A stretch of 64,000 bases of DNA, from the NCBI RefSeq assembly GCF_002968335.2, contig NZ_CP134398.1:3224001-3288000 (forward strand), read 5' to 3'. The stretch comes from Mycobacterium sp. ITM-2016-00316. Its GTDB lineage: Bacteria; Actinomycetota; Actinomycetes; Mycobacteriales; Mycobacteriaceae. The notes below the pieces were generated by a model. It did no database searches. It was not told where the DNA came from and saw nothing but the letters and a program-made list of their open reading frames with translations. Position 1 is the stretch's first letter; every line of letters starts with the position of its first letter. Position numbers and translations under genes: made by a program. Positions 39,097 through 48,512 of the stretch are shown in pieces.

Positions 39097-39989
39097 AGCA
39101 GACCCAGGGCCTCCCTGGCGAACACGTCGGGCACCTCGACCTGGGGGTAGTGCCCGATGCCCGGCAGTTCGACCACCGTTGCCGCGGGGCGCAGTTCACG
39201 CAGGCCGGCAAGGACGTTGACCGTGGCCACCGGATCGTCCAGCCCCCACAGGAAACTCAGCGGCTTCTGCCACGCACTGATCGCACCGTGCCACCGCGAC
39301 GCGTAGCGCACCCGCTCGTCGAGATAGGCACACAGCAGGTGCGTGATCCGATGACCGTCGTTGTGCGCCAACAACGCCCATTGGGCCTCGGCCTCCTGTG
39401 CCGCCAGCGGATGATCCGCACCGAACAGCCGGCCGAAACCGCGCACGAAACCGCCCCGGCCGATCAGTCGCGACATCACCGGTCCGAGCGGTCCCCGCAG
39501 CACCTTCTGGGACGGGCGCAGACTGGCCCGCTCCAGGATCACGCTGCCATTGGTCAGCACCGCAGAGCGCAGATCGAACGGCAGCCGGCCTTCCACATCG
39601 CGGGCCAGCAGCTCGGTCGCCACCGACGTACCCATATCGTGCGCCACCATCGATACCGGCCCGGTGGTGGTCGCGGCCAGCACCTCCTGCACCAGGTCTG
39701 CCTGTTCCAACAGGCTGTAGGTGTGCGGTCGGCGCCGACTCCCCGGTCGCTGCGCTCCTGCCCACCGAGGCTTGTCCGACAGACCGAAGCCCAGGAAGTC
39801 CAGCGTCACCCACGGCCGGCCCGCCAGCTCGGTGACCACCTCGCGGTAATCGAAGGAGCTGGACGGAAATCCGTGCAGCAGAAGCACCGTCGGCCCCTCG
39901 CCGGACGCGGACCGGACGAACACCGAACCGGCGGAGGTGGCCAGGAAGCGTCCACCGTCGGCCCAGTTCTGCACATCTGCAGGCAGCAC
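39087..39989 (-). CDS. Alpha/beta-hydrolase with Asp nucleophile (epoxide hydrolase/dehalogenase type)
   Basis: A 300-residue alpha/beta-hydrolase. The nucleophile elbow is AHDMG with Asp118 where lipases and esterases have Ser, which is the pattern of haloalkane dehalogenases and epoxide hydrolases. The oxyanion loop is HGFPSSSFDYREV (residues 39-51), and the catalytic acid and His are in LWGLDDPVA and GIGHYPQVE. By synteny it is the Rv1834 homologue, but the nucleophile argues against lipase action. The GTG at 39989 is the start used here. Confidence 0.82.
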   Translation of the reverse strand: MLPADVQNWADGGRFLATSAGSVFVRSASGEGPTVLLLHGFPSSSFDYREVVTELAGRPWVTLDFLGFGLSDKPRWAGAQRPGSRRRPHTYSLLEQADLVQEVLAATTTGPVSMVAHDMGTSVATELLARDVEGRLPFDLRSAVLTNGSVILERASLRPSQKVLRGPLGPVMSRLIGRGGFVRGFGRLFGADHPLAAQEAEAQWALLAHNDGHRITHLLCAYLDERVRYASRWHGAISAWQKPLSFLWGLDDPVATVNVLAGLRELRPAATVVELPGIGHYPQVEVPDVFAREALGLLQL

Positions 39990-39998
39990 CGGGCCAGG

Positions 39999-42827
39999 CT
40001 AAGCGAATGCCTCCACCGGCGGGCAGGAACACACCAGATTGCGGTCGCCGTAGGCGGCGTCGATCCGGCGGACCGGCGGCCACACCTTCGGACGAAATCC
40101 CTTGCCCAACGGGTATGCGGCCTGCTCCCGCGTGTAGGGGTGCGACCACTCCGGCACCAGCAGTGCCTCCGCGGTGTGCGGGGCACCGCGCAGCGGGTTG
40201 TCCTCCACCGGCCACTCCCCCGAACCGACCTTGTCGATCTCGGCCTTGATGGCGATCATCGCGTCACAGAACGCGTCCACCTCGGCCAGGCTCTCGCTCT
40301 CGGTGGGCTCCACCATGAGCGTGCCGGCCACCGGGAAGCTCATCGTCGGTGCGTGGAAACCGAAGTCCGCCAACCGCTTCGCCACATCGTCGACGGTGAC
40401 GCCGGTGGCCTTGGTAATGCCGTTGAGATCAAGGATGCACTCGTGGGCGACCATGCCGTTCTCGCCGGTGTAGAGCACCGGGAAGTATTCGTCGAGGCGG
40501 CGCGCCACATAGTTGGCCGACGCGATCGCGGTCAACGAGGCTGCCCGCAGCCCGGCCCCGCCCATCATCCGGATGTAGGTCCAGGTGATCGGCAGGATCG
40601 ACGCCGACCCGTACGGGGCCGCCGAGACGGTGTAGCTGTCGCCGAGTTCATCGGCCAGCGGATGGCCGGGCAGATACGGCGCCAGGTGGCTGCGCACCGC
40701 GACCGGTCCGACGCCGGGACCCCCACCACCGTGCGGGATGCAGAACGTCTTGTGCAGGTTGAGGTGGCTGACATCGCCGCCGAAGCGACCCGGGCGGGCC
40801 AGCCCGACCAGCGCGTTGAGGTTGGCGCCGTCCACGTAGACCTGGCCGCCCGCATCATGCACGGCCGCACAGATATCGGCGACATCATGCTCGTACACCC
40901 CGTGGGTGGACGGGTAGGTGATCATCAGCGCGGCCAGCCGCTCGGCGTGCTGCGCGACCTTGGCACGCAGGTCATCGAGGTCCACGTCCCCGTTGGCGCG
41001 GCAGGACACCACGACCACCCGCATCCCGACCAGTGCTGCGGAGGCGGCATTGGTGCCGTGCGCACTGGAGGGAATCAGGCAGACGTCGCGGTCGGTCTGA
41101 CCGTTGGCCCGGTGGTAGGCCTGGATGGCGAGCAGCCCGGCGTACTCCCCCTGCGATCCGGCGTTGGGCTGCAGCGAGATCTCGTCGTAGCCGGTGATGC
41201 CGGTCAGCCAGTCCTGCAGATCGGCGATCAGGCGGCGCAGGCCCGGGTTGTCCGACGCCGGGGCGAACGGATGCTGCTTGGCGAATTCCGGCCAGGTGAT
41301 CGGTTCCATCTCGGCGGCCGCGTTGAGCTTCATCGTGCACGACCCGAGCGGGATCATGCTGCGGTCCAGCGCGATGTCCTTGTCCGCCAGCGACCGTAGG
41401 TACCGCATCATCGAGGTCTCGGTGCGGTACAGATGGAACGCCGGGTGGGTCAGGAAATCCGATGTCCGGGTGGCGATATCGACGCCCGCGGGCTGCACGG
41501 GCGCCACCGCGAATGCCTCCAGCACGGCCGCGACATGCGCGTCGGTGGTGGCCTCGTCGCAGGCCACCGACACGTGATCGGCGTCGACCTTCCACAGGTT
41601 GATGCCCGCGGCCTTGGCCGCGGTGAGGATCTCGTCGGCCCGGCCGGGAACCTTGGCCAGCACGGTGTCGAAGAAGGTGTCGTGCACCAGCGAATCACCC
41701 AGCGCCGCAGCGATCTTCGCCGCCTGCCCGTGCACCCGACGGGCGATCGCGGTCAGTCCGGCGGCGCCGTGGTAGCTGGCGTACATCGCCGCGATCACGG
41801 CCAGCAGCACCTGCGCGGTGCAGATGTTGCTGGTCGCCTTGTCGCGCCGGATGTGCTGCTCGCGGGTCTGCAGGCTCAGGCGGAACGCCGGCGATCCATC
41901 CCTGTCGACGGAGACACCGACGAGGCGGCCGGGAAGCTGGCGGGCATGCTTGGTGTGCACGGCCAGGTAACCGGCGTGCGGGCCGCCGAATCCCATGGGC
42001 ACACCGAAACGTTGGGTGGTGCCGAAGGCGACGTCGGCACCGATTTCGCCGGGCGGAGCGATCAGGGTGGTCGCCAACAGGTCGGCCCCCACGGCGACGA
42101 GCGCGCCGCGCTGATGGGCCTGGGCGACCAGTGCGCTCCAGTCGTCGACGCGTCCGCTGGCGCCCGGCAGCTGCACGATCACACCGAAGAAATCGCCTTC
42201 GGGCAGGCCGTCGCGCAGGTCGGCGGTGACGATCTCGATACCCAGCGGCTCGGCGCGGGTGGCGATCACCGCCGCGGTCTGGGCGTACACATCGGCGTCG
42301 ACGGCCAACCGGTTCGACGGACCCTTCACCGCACGGTGCATCAGCGTCATCGCCTCGGCGGCGGCGGTGCCCTCATCGAGCATCGAGGCGTTCGCCACAT
42401 CCAGGCCGGTCAGGTCGCTGACCATGGTCTGGAAGTTGAGCAGCGCCTCCAGCCGGCCCTGGCTGATCTCGGGCTGGTACGGCGTGTAGGCGGTGTACCA
42501 GGCCGGGTTCTCCAGGATGTTGCGTTTGAGCACCGGCGGGGTCAGCGTGTCGAAGTACCCCTGGCCGATCATCGACACGGCAACGGTGTTGGACTCGGCC
42601 AGGGCGCGCAGCTCGGCGAGGGCCTCTTCCTCGGTGGCCGCCGGCGGCAGGTGTTCCAGGCCGGGTGCCAGGCCGTCGGCGCCGACCGCGTCGAGAATGC
42701 CGGCCGGCAGTGCCTTGTCGGCCAGCTCATCGAGCGAGCCGACGCCGATGACGTCCAGCATGGTGGCGATGGCGTCGGCATCGGGCCCGATGTGGCGGGC
42801 GGCGAAGCCGGAATGGTCAACAGACAC
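39999..42827 (-). CDS. gcvP: Glycine dehydrogenase (decarboxylating), P protein
   Basis: PLP enzyme of the glycine cleavage system: it decarboxylates glycine and passes the aminomethyl group to lipoyl-GcvH. At 942 residues it is the single-chain form (GcvB, Rv1832). PLP-binding Lys693 lies in [16 protein letters not shown]. The GTG at 42827 with GGGGAGA fits the known 941-residue length; a longer open frame into the riboswitch is artefact. It sits behind a tandem glycine riboswitch. GcvH is 3 kb away in the same orientation; GcvT is not in the window. Confidence 0.96.
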   Translation of the reverse strand: MSVDHSGFAARHIGPDADAIATMLDVIGVGSLDELADKALPAGILDAVGADGLAPGLEHLPPAATEEEALAELRALAESNTVAVSMIGQGYFDTLTPPVLKRNILENPAWYTAYTPYQPEISQGRLEALLNFQTMVSDLTGLDVANASMLDEGTAAAEAMTLMHRAVKGPSNRLAVDADVYAQTAAVIATRAEPLGIEIVTADLRDGLPEGDFFGVIVQLPGASGRVDDWSALVAQAHQRGALVAVGADLLATTLIAPPGEIGADVAFGTTQRFGVPMGFGGPHAGYLAVHTKHARQLPGRLVGVSVDRDGSPAFRLSLQTREQHIRRDKATSNICTAQVLLAVIAAMYASYHGAAGLTAIARRVHGQAAKIAAALGDSLVHDTFFDTVLAKVPGRADEILTAAKAAGINLWKVDADHVSVACDEATTDAHVAAVLEAFAVAPVQPAGVDIATRTSDFLTHPAFHLYRTETSMMRYLRSLADKDIALDRSMIPLGSCTMKLNAAAEMEPITWPEFAKQHPFAPASDNPGLRRLIADLQDWLTGITGYDEISLQPNAGSQGEYAGLLAIQAYHRANGQTDRDVCLIPSSAHGTNAASAALVGMRVVVVSCRANGDVDLDDLRAKVAQHAERLAALMITYPSTHGVYEHDVADICAAVHDAGGQVYVDGANLNALVGLARPGRFGGDVSHLNLHKTFCIPHGGGGPGVGPVAVRSHLAPYLPGHPLADELGDSYTVSAAPYGSASILPITWTYIRMMGGAGLRAASLTAIASANYVARRLDEYFPVLYTGENGMVAHECILDLNGITKATGVTVDDVAKRLADFGFHAPTMSFPVAGTLMVEPTESESLAEVDAFCDAMIAIKAEIDKVGSGEWPVEDNPLRGAPHTAEALLVPEWSHPYTREQAAYPLGKGFRPKVWPPVRRIDAAYGDRNLVCSCPPVEAFA

Positions 42828-42860
42828 GTGATCTCCCCTGTTCGAGGGCGCGGACAGCCG

Positions 42861-43047
42861 AGTCCCTCTCCCTCTGTCGGGGCGCCTGAGAGATTCAGCC
42901 GTCGTCGGCCTTTCCCCATGGGCGGGCGCGCGGAGCACCACTTTCCAGAGGCATCGTGGCCGTCCGCGGTCCTGGGTGCCTGAGAGGTTGACGGAGAGGT
43001 ATTGCTCCTTCGGCGCCCGTGACTGGCCGTCACGGAACTCTCCCGCG
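42861..43047 (-). ncRNA. Tandem glycine riboswitch upstream of gcvP
   Basis: The minus-strand leader has two aptamers. The first contains GGAGAG, CCGAAGGAGCAA and CTCTCAGGCACCCAGGAC; the second contains GGACGG, CTCTGGAAAG, CCCATGGGGAAAG and TCTCAGGCGCC. These are the canonical glycine aptamer cores with a short linker. Downstream, CCCT (42848-42845) can pair with the AGGG of the ribosome site (42839-42836), so translation control by sequestering the site is likely; this is inferred. Glycine binding would turn on gcvP. Confidence 0.93.
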
Positions 43048-43117
43048 CAAGGGCGATGCGCTGCCGATCCTACCGGGCGGCCAGATCCAGCGCCGTCCAC
43101 GCCGGATTCAGCCGCGC

Positions 43118-43174
43118 CGAATGTGACAAAGATGGCGAGGAATCAAGGATTCCTCGCCATCTTTCTCACATTCG
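43118..43174. terminator. 27-bp-arm hairpin after the resR-like gene
   Basis: Two 27-bp arms with one mismatch and a three-base loop (AAG at 43145-43147). It begins 12 bp after the stop of the gene ending at 43186 and precedes the gcvP riboswitch, so it probably terminates the upstream MerR-type transcript. The arms have CGAATGTGA, giving a very stable stem. Confidence 0.7.
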
Positions 43175-43185
43175 TGACTGAGCGG

Positions 43186-43809
43186 TCAGCCGATCTTGCG
43201 GTCCCGGGTCTTACGCCGCGAGGCCAGTTCATCCTCCGGCGCGGCGATCGATTCGCCGCCGTCGGCACGTTCTCCCGGGAAGTCGGCGATCGCGCCGGTC
43301 AGTTCCCGCATGGCACCCGACACCGCGATCCCGAACACACCCTGGCCGCCCTGCAGGAGGTCGACGACTTCTTCGGCGGAGGTGCACTCATACACCGTGG
43401 TCCCGTCGGAGAACAGGGTGATGTTGGCGAGATCCTGCACCCCGCGCTGACGCAGGTGATCCACCGCGACCCGGATGTTGTGCAGGGAGATCCCGGTGTC
43501 GAGCAGCCGCTTGACGATCTTGAGAACCAAGACGTCCTTGAAGGAGTACAGCCGTTGGCTGCCCGATCCGGCGGCGCCACGGATCGAGGGCACCACCAGC
43601 GAGGTGCGCGCCCAGTAGTCGAGCTGGCGGTAGGTGATGCCGGCGATCTGGCAGGCGCTCGGTCCGCGGTAACCGACCAGCTCGTCCGGGATCGAGTTGT
43701 CCGGGAACAGTCCGCCTTGCACGGGCTCGCCGGGTGCTCTGCTCACGGGCGGAGTCGCACCGCCGGCGGAAGACAGATCCAGCTCCCCCTGATGTGGCGT
43801 GTCGCCCAC
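43186..43809 (-). CDS. MerR-family regulator, ResR/McdR (Rv1830) type
   Basis: A 207-residue MerR-type DNA-binding protein. The HTH and wing lie at about 45-110 (YRGPSACQIAGITYRQLDYWART, then GSQRLYSFKDVLVLKIVKRLLD), followed by a dimerisation helix (ISLHNIRVAVDHL). The basic C-terminus (RRKTRDRKIG) is typical. By synteny it matches Rv1830, which has been called ResR/McdR and tied to cell division and antibiotic tolerance. It has no sensing Cys pattern. GTG start; an inverted repeat 60-87 bp upstream is its likely operator. Confidence 0.9.
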   Translation of the reverse strand: MGDTPHQGELDLSSAGGATPPVSRAPGEPVQGGLFPDNSIPDELVGYRGPSACQIAGITYRQLDYWARTSLVVPSIRGAAGSGSQRLYSFKDVLVLKIVKRLLDTGISLHNIRVAVDHLRQRGVQDLANITLFSDGTTVYECTSAEEVVDLLQGGQGVFGIAVSGAMRELTGAIADFPGERADGGESIAAPEDELASRRKTRDRKIG

Positions 43810-43868
43810 TGTCCATCCTCTCGCCGTCGCCCCCGGGCCCGTGATCGTCGCGCGTCACGTCCGAGTTT

Positions 43869-43896
43869 GAATGTGTCGAGCATACGCTCAACACAT
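43869..43896 (-). promoter_or_regulatory. Inverted repeat, candidate MerR-type operator
   Basis: Two 12-bp arms, AATGTGTCGAGC and GCTCAACACATT, with one mismatch and a four-base centre ATAC. The site lies 60-87 bp upstream of the resR-like gene. MerR regulators bind such dyads within their own promoter, so autoregulation is the natural reading. The arms (GTGTTGAGC) are specific enough to search the genome. Confidence 0.5.
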
Positions 43897-44021
43897 TGCT
43901 GCTACTGCTCGTCGTCGATCAAAATTATGGCTGCCCGTTTCCCGTGCGGCTCACACCCGGCCCGCGTGTCGAACTCACGAGACGCATCCGTGATGTTCGT
44001 CGTCACGGCGACGCCGCGGTC

Positions 44022-44516
44022 TCAGGTCGCCTTGAAATCGTCGGGTGACACGCTGTCGAGGAATTCCTTGAACTTCTCGACCTCGTCCTCGCGGACCGGT
44101 CCGTCGGCTTCTTCGTCGGTCTCGTCGGGAATCAGCAGCCCGGCCTCGGCCAGCACCGCTTCCTCGACGTAGATCGGCACCCCGACGCGCAACGCGATGG
44201 CCACCGAGTCCGACGGCCGCGCCGACACCTTGATATCGCGATCGAAGATCAGGTCGGCGTAGAAGGTGCCCTCCTGCAGATCGACGATGCGTACTTCTTT
44301 GAGCGAATGGCCCAGGGCAGCAATCAGATCGCGGATGAGGTCATGGGTGAGTGGGCGCGGGGCCTCGACGCCCTGTTGTTCCTGCGCGATCGCGGCGGCC
44401 TCGGACTGCCCGATCCAGATCGGCAGGTAGCGGTCACCGTTGGACTCCCGCAGCAACAGCACAGGCTGATTTTGGGGCTGCTCCACGCGAATACCGACTA
44501 CCCGAACCTCACCCAT
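44022..44516 (-). CDS. Bifunctional nuclease (DUF151) family protein
   Basis: A 164-residue BFN-domain protein, syntenic with Rv1829. Characteristic segments: RVEQPQNQPVLLLRE, YLPIWIGQSEAAAIA, and ARPSDSVAIALRVGVPIYV. Plant homologues have RNase/DNase activity; in mycobacteria the enzyme reaction is unproven. The ATG at 44516 (MGEVRVVGIRV) is the family start; a 12-residue extension is rejected. It lies between the two MerR genes in a conserved cluster with garA and gcvH. Confidence 0.88.
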   Translation of the reverse strand: MGEVRVVGIRVEQPQNQPVLLLRESNGDRYLPIWIGQSEAAAIAQEQQGVEAPRPLTHDLIRDLIAALGHSLKEVRIVDLQEGTFYADLIFDRDIKVSARPSDSVAIALRVGVPIYVEEAVLAEAGLLIPDETDEEADGPVREDEVEKFKEFLDSVSPDDFKAT

Positions 44517-44562
44517 CAGCGCCTGCCCTCCGCAACGAAGCCGTCGAGGCAAAGTCTAGTCC

Positions 44563-45306
44563 TCAACGATCGAGAACGTCTCGCACCGCGGACTTGATCA
44601 GCGATGTGTGCAAGGTGATAGCCAGTGCCGCCACCTCGCGGGCCAGGTCATCGGCGCGGTCACGCGCCCCGGCCTTGCCGGCGGCCGCCACCGGGCCGGC
44701 GATCTGGGCGATCAGATCGGACTGCCGGTCGGCCGCCGACCGGAACGCCCGCAGATGCCGCGGCTCGACACCGTAATCGGCCAGCGCCCGCGCACACTGG
44801 GCAATGGTCACCGAATGCTCGTCGAAGAACCCTGCCGGTCCGGGCTTGATGACACCCGCGGTGACCAAGGCCGCCAGCAGGGCGTTGTCCACACCCGAGC
44901 GGGACAGCAGATCCTCTCGGCTGAGCCGCACCTGTGCCGGTGCCACCGCCTCGGTGCCCGCGGGATCGGTGCCCGCGCCGGCATCCCCGGCGACCTGAAC
45001 CAGGCGCGGAACCGTGTACGCGGATCCGAGTGTGGGCAGCTCTCCGTCGGGCTGCGCGTCCAGTTGGGCCTTGATGACCTTGAGCGGAAGATACTGCTCG
45101 CGCTGCGCGGTCAGGACGAACCGCAGCCGGGCGCAGTCGTAAGCGGTGAACCGGCGATAGCCGGCCGCCGAGCGCTGCGGGGTGACCAGCCCTTCGGCCT
45201 CCAGGAACCGGATCTTCGAGATCGTGACGTCCGGGAAGTCCGGGCGCAGCAGGTCAAGAACCGCGCCGATGGACATCCCGGCGGGTGCCGGTTCGGGTTG
45301 GGTCAT
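44563..45306 (-). CDS. MerR-family regulator (Rv1828 type)
   Basis: A 247-residue MerR-type regulator. The N-terminus has the HTH ([30 protein letters not shown]) and wing ([17 protein letters not shown]), the middle is variable, and the C-terminal helical domain ([19 protein letters not shown] and [25 protein letters not shown]) is nearly invariant in mycobacteria. The effector is unknown. The ATG at 45306 is chosen as the family start. It is in a block with garA and gcvH whose order is maintained across the genus. Confidence 0.9.
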   Translation of the reverse strand: MTQPEPAPAGMSIGAVLDLLRPDFPDVTISKIRFLEAEGLVTPQRSAAGYRRFTAYDCARLRFVLTAQREQYLPLKVIKAQLDAQPDGELPTLGSAYTVPRLVQVAGDAGAGTDPAGTEAVAPAQVRLSREDLLSRSGVDNALLAALVTAGVIKPGPAGFFDEHSVTIAQCARALADYGVEPRHLRAFRSAADRQSDLIAQIAGPVAAAGKAGARDRADDLAREVAALAITLHTSLIKSAVRDVLDR

Positions 45307-45335
45307 CTGATCCTCGCGCAAGCGGCGCTCGGCAG

Positions 45336-45800
45336 TTAGCCGGCGTCGTCCGTCTTCGGCCCGGTCAGGAAGACCAGCCGGAACTTGCCGATCTGGACCT
45401 CGTCGCCGTTGGCGAGCACGGCGGAGTCCACCGGCTCGCGGTTGACGTAGGTGCCGTTGAGGCTGCCGACGTCGACGACCTGGAACTCGCCGGACTCCAA
45501 CCGGAACTCGGCATGCCGGCGGCTCACGGTGACGTCATCGAGGAAGATGTCGCTGTCCGGATGGCGGCCTGCCGACGTGGTGGCCTGGTCGAGCAGGAAG
45601 CGCGAACCGGCATTGGGGCCCCGCTTGACGACGAGAAGCGCCGAACCTGCAGGCAGCCCCTCGACACCCGACACCGAACTCTCGGTGCCGGTGCTGGCCG
45701 GGGCATCCAGTTCGTTCAGGAAATCAGCGCGGAAAACCGATGTCGTCTCCACCGTGACTTCGTCGGACTGGTCGGCCTGAAAGTTGCTGTTCTCCGTCAC
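45336..45800 (-). CDS. garA: FHA-domain glutamate/TCA regulator GarA
   Basis: A 154-residue FHA-domain protein that binds and inhibits 2-oxoglutarate-using enzymes (KGD, GDH) and is released by phosphorylation. The kinase-target motif VETTSVF has adjacent Thr19-Thr20, the sites used by PknB/PknG in homologues. The FHA domain (about 60-150) includes [24 protein letters not shown] and [13 protein letters not shown]. The GTG at 45800 gives the family N-terminus. It links nutrient signalling to glcB, mdh and glycine metabolism encoded nearby. Confidence 0.95.
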   Translation of the reverse strand: MTENSNFQADQSDEVTVETTSVFRADFLNELDAPASTGTESSVSGVEGLPAGSALLVVKRGPNAGSRFLLDQATTSAGRHPDSDIFLDDVTVSRRHAEFRLESGEFQVVDVGSLNGTYVNREPVDSAVLANGDEVQIGKFRLVFLTGPKTDDAG

Positions 45801-45989
45801 CCGCTGCTCCTCTACTGGCTGCTGTGGCGTGCTTGTCGGGCGGCCGGCGCTGGCCCCCCGACCGTCAATGCGTCTCACGACGACCGTACCGCGCGAGGCG
45901 GGCCATTGGGTCCACCACCGCCGGATCCGGTGACGCAGACCTGCTCACGCTTGTCGCTGATCAACCGATCCGCAAAACCCTAACAACAC

Positions 45990-46385
45990 CTACTCGGGAA
46001 GAATCCCGCGGTAGCCGTCCGCGTCCAGAAGGTCCGGAAGCGGACCGGCCGGCGCCGCGGTGTCGGTCTGCAGTTCGACCAACCAACCGGCGCCGTACGG
46101 ATCGGAGTTGACCAGCTCCGGGCTGCCCTCGAGCTCACCGTTGACCGCAACGACTTTCGCGGTGATCGGCGCGTACAGGTCCGACAGCGATTTGGTGGAT
46201 TCGACCTCCCCGAACGCATCGCCTGCGGCGACCGCTGCGCCCACGTCGGGCAGCTGCACGAACACCACATCGCCGAGGGCGGCTTGCGCGTAGTCGGTGA
46301 TGCCGACCCGCACGGTGTCCTCGCCGGTGCGTCGCACCCACTCGTGCTCGGCGGTGTACTGCAGATCGGACGGGATCTCGCTCAC
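45990..46385 (-). CDS. gcvH: Glycine cleavage system H protein
   Basis: Lipoyl carrier (131 residues) that shuttles the aminomethyl group from GcvP to GcvT. The lipoylated Lys65 is in VESTKSLSDLYAP; the N-terminus YTAEHEWVRR and GITDYAQAALGDVVFVQLP are standard. GTG start at 46385. It lies upstream of garA in the same direction, so TCA and glycine functions are linked in one block. gcvP is 3 kb downstream under its own riboswitch. Confidence 0.95.
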   Translation of the reverse strand: MSEIPSDLQYTAEHEWVRRTGEDTVRVGITDYAQAALGDVVFVQLPDVGAAVAAGDAFGEVESTKSLSDLYAPITAKVVAVNGELEGSPELVNSDPYGAGWLVELQTDTAAPAGPLPDLLDADGYRGILPE

Positions 46386-46414
46386 GGGACTCCTTCGGCG
46401 GCGGGACGCGGGCA

Positions 46415-47218
46415 CTACTTGACGGGCTGAGCGTATTGGCGAGGTTTCGGTTGCCGCAAGGCGGTCACCTCTACGGACTCGGACTGGGTCACCGTCATCG
46501 TGCCGCCGACCCGCTTCACGCTGTCCATGGCCCCGCCGGGGATGTTCATCGCGGCCGAGAGCGTGGGCGGATCACCAATCGCCAGAACCGAATACGGAGA
46601 CCCGAGGGTGACCCCGTCGATGATCAGTGCGCCCGGCGCGCCGATCACCCAGGTGTCGACGCCCACCCGGACACCCTGCGACACATTCCCCGGGTCCTGC
46701 CCGCCGGTCCCGGCCCCCCGAACCTCCATGGCCTCGGCGCCGGCGGCCCGCAGTTCGTTGATCACATCGAGCATCGTCTCCGGCGACACGCCGCGTGCGT
46801 CATCCCGGACGCTGATCGTCACACCCGGACCGACGGCGGCCACGGAGCCGATCAGAATGGACAGTGCCGCCAGCCGGGCCTGGGCGTTCTCGATGGCCGC
46901 CTGATCGCTGCTGCCGGACGCCTGCAGCGCGTTGAGGGTCTGCTGCAGATCGGCGACCTCGGTATTGAGCGCGGCCTCCCGCTGCTGCAGGGAGTCCAGC
47001 AGCACCAGCAGATCGGCCGGCCGTGCGGTCTCCAACGAGTCACCGGATCCGGTCTGCCGCACCTGGGTGACGATCGCGATCCCGAGCAACATGCACAGCA
47101 CGACGCCGAGAGCGCCGAAAATCCATTGCGAGCGCGTGCGGCCGGCGGGCGCGACAGCGTCCTCCGGCAACTCGTGGCGGCCGTGTTCGGGCTGCTCGTT
47201 CCCGGCGTGCTCAGCCAT
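46415..47218 (-). CDS. DUF881 envelope protein (Rv1825 type)
   Basis: A 267-residue membrane protein with a cytoplasmic acidic/His N-terminus, one helix (WIFGALGVVLCMLLGIAIVTQV, about 32-53), a coiled-coil segment (QQREAALNTEVADLQQTLNAL) and the DUF881 domain (VGPGVTISVRDDARG, INELRAAGAEAMEV). DUF881 proteins occur in the divisome/sporulation group in Gram-positives. It shares a unit with sbp and another DUF881 gene, suggesting a cell-division or envelope complex. It starts 3 bp after sbp. Confidence 0.85.
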   Translation of the reverse strand: MAEHAGNEQPEHGRHELPEDAVAPAGRTRSQWIFGALGVVLCMLLGIAIVTQVRQTGSGDSLETARPADLLVLLDSLQQREAALNTEVADLQQTLNALQASGSSDQAAIENAQARLAALSILIGSVAAVGPGVTISVRDDARGVSPETMLDVINELRAAGAEAMEVRGAGTGGQDPGNVSQGVRVGVDTWVIGAPGALIIDGVTLGSPYSVLAIGDPPTLSAAMNIPGGAMDSVKRVGGTMTVTQSESVEVTALRQPKPRQYAQPVK

Positions 47219-47221
47219 CGC

Positions 47222-47554
47222 TCACGCTCCGAACAGCCTGCGCCGCAACGCGGCTGCATTGCCGAATATCCGGATGCCGAGCACCACGATGATCGCGGTG
47301 GACAACTGGGTGCCGACACCGAGCTGGTCGCCCACATAGACGATGAGCGCGGCCACCAACACGTTGAAGACGAAGGACACGACGAACACCTTCGAATCGA
47401 AGATCCGCTCCAGGTAGGCGCGCAAGCCACCGAACACCGCGTCCAGCGCCGCCACCACGGCGATCGGCAGGTACGGCTGGATAGCCTCGGGCACGCTCGG
47501 GTGGAAGACCAACCCGAGCACGATGCCGACGACGAGTGCGGCGATGCCGATCAT
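47222..47554 (-). CDS. Small basic protein Sbp family membrane protein (Rv1824 type)
   Basis: A 110-residue membrane protein with three hydrophobic helices (IGIAALVVGIVLGLVF, YLPIAVVAALDAVFGGLRAYLE, VFVVSFVFNVLVAALIVYVGDQLG) and a basic tail (RRRLFG), matching the Sbp family near division genes in Firmicutes and actinobacteria. The ATG at 47554 fits the usual length; the longer open frame is rejected because it overlaps the upstream DUF881 gene. Function unknown; conserved between two DUF881 genes. Confidence 0.86.
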   Translation of the reverse strand: MIGIAALVVGIVLGLVFHPSVPEAIQPYLPIAVVAALDAVFGGLRAYLERIFDSKVFVVSFVFNVLVAALIVYVGDQLGVGTQLSTAIIVVLGIRIFGNAAALRRRLFGA

Positions 47555-47603
47555 GTCTGGATCAACTTCCGGTTCAACCTGTGGATCAACTCTGTCCCAT
47601 ACC

Positions 47604-48512
47604 TCACCGCTCAATCCGGGTGGCAAAGCGGATCTCTCGTACCGAACCACCGGGCACGCTCAGGGCCTCACCGGTACTGACCGTAACCCCGACGCCGTAG
47701 GACTGCTGCAGCAGCGTGAGCCGCTGCATCCCGGGACTGCGGTTGAAAACGTCCTGCAACGCGTGCGGCGGCCCCAGTGCGACGATGGCGTACGGGCTGG
47801 TGATCGGCCGGTTGTCGACGAGGATGCCGCCGCCGGCCTGCCGGATGGTGACGTTGGGCCCGATCCGCACCCCACCGACCGCGACCGCCTCGGCTCCCCC
47901 GACCCACAACGAGTTGACCACGAGTTGCAGATCGCGGTCCAGGATCGCCTGTTGACTGCCCGTCACCCGCTGTTTGGACACGTCGGTGAGATCGCGGGAC
48001 ATGCCGGGGTCGGTGACGCTGACCTCGAGCCCGGGCCCGATCGCGGGCGTCACGGCGGCGGAGAACTCCGCCTCGTCGAGCGCGGCGAGCAGTGCCCGAC
48101 CCTGTTCGTCACCGGCGAGGCGGCTGCGCCGCTCGGTCTCGACCTCGGCGGCCAGCTCATCCCTGGTTGCCTCGACGGCGTCGGTGCGGCTCTCGCCGGC
48201 CCGCACACTGTCGGCGAGCACCAGCTGTGTCTGGCGGTTCGCCGGCGCCACCGACTGCGCCTGCGAGGCGGCCGCGGCGAACACGACCGCCACGGTCAGC
48301 CCCGCCAGCAACGTCCAGCCCCCGGCGCGCAGTCGGCCCGCGGGATGGTCGTGGCGGGCCGCTGCGGCCGCCGCATAGCCCGGGTCGAGATGGTCGGAGA
48401 GCAGCGAACGCAGCAGAGACGGTACCGGGATGCGTTGTGGCGCATCCTTTTCGTGATGGTTCAGGCCGGCCTCGGGGTGAAAGCCGCCCAGCGAACTCGC
48501 GGGATCAACCAT
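47604..48512 (-). CDS. DUF881 envelope protein (Rv1823 type)
   Basis: A 302-residue protein with a cytoplasmic N-terminus, a membrane helix (GGWTLLAGLTVAVVFAAAASQ, about 64-84), a coiled-coil (ESRTDAVEATRDELAAEVETERR) and the DUF881 domain (GPGLEVSVTDPGM, LQLVVNSLWVGGAEAVAVGGVRI). It is the paralogue of the 46415-47218 protein, so the pair may form a heteromer with the Sbp protein between them. It overlaps pgsA2 by 8 bp. Confidence 0.86.
   Translation of the reverse strand: MVDPASSLGGFHPEAGLNHHEKDAPQRIPVPSLLRSLLSDHLDPGYAAAAAARHDHPAGRLRAGGWTLLAGLTVAVVFAAAASQAQSVAPANRQTQLVLADSVRAGESRTDAVEATRDELAAEVETERRSRLAGDEQGRALLAALDEAEFSAAVTPAIGPGLEVSVTDPGMSRDLTDVSKQRVTGSQQAILDRDLQLVVNSLWVGGAEAVAVGGVRIGPNVTIRQAGGGILVDNRPITSPYAIVALGPPHALQDVFNRSPGMQRLTLLQQSYGVGVTVSTGEALSVPGGSVREIRFATRIER

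Noticed and set aside
38802..41399. 865-codon plus-strand frame across HxlR, hydrolase and gcvP
   Set aside because: It runs through three real genes of other frames and has no domain; gcvP on the other strand is unmistakable.
42828..43100. N-terminal extension of GcvP into the leader
   Set aside because: The extension coincides with glycine riboswitch sequence, and GTG at 42827 gives the family length.
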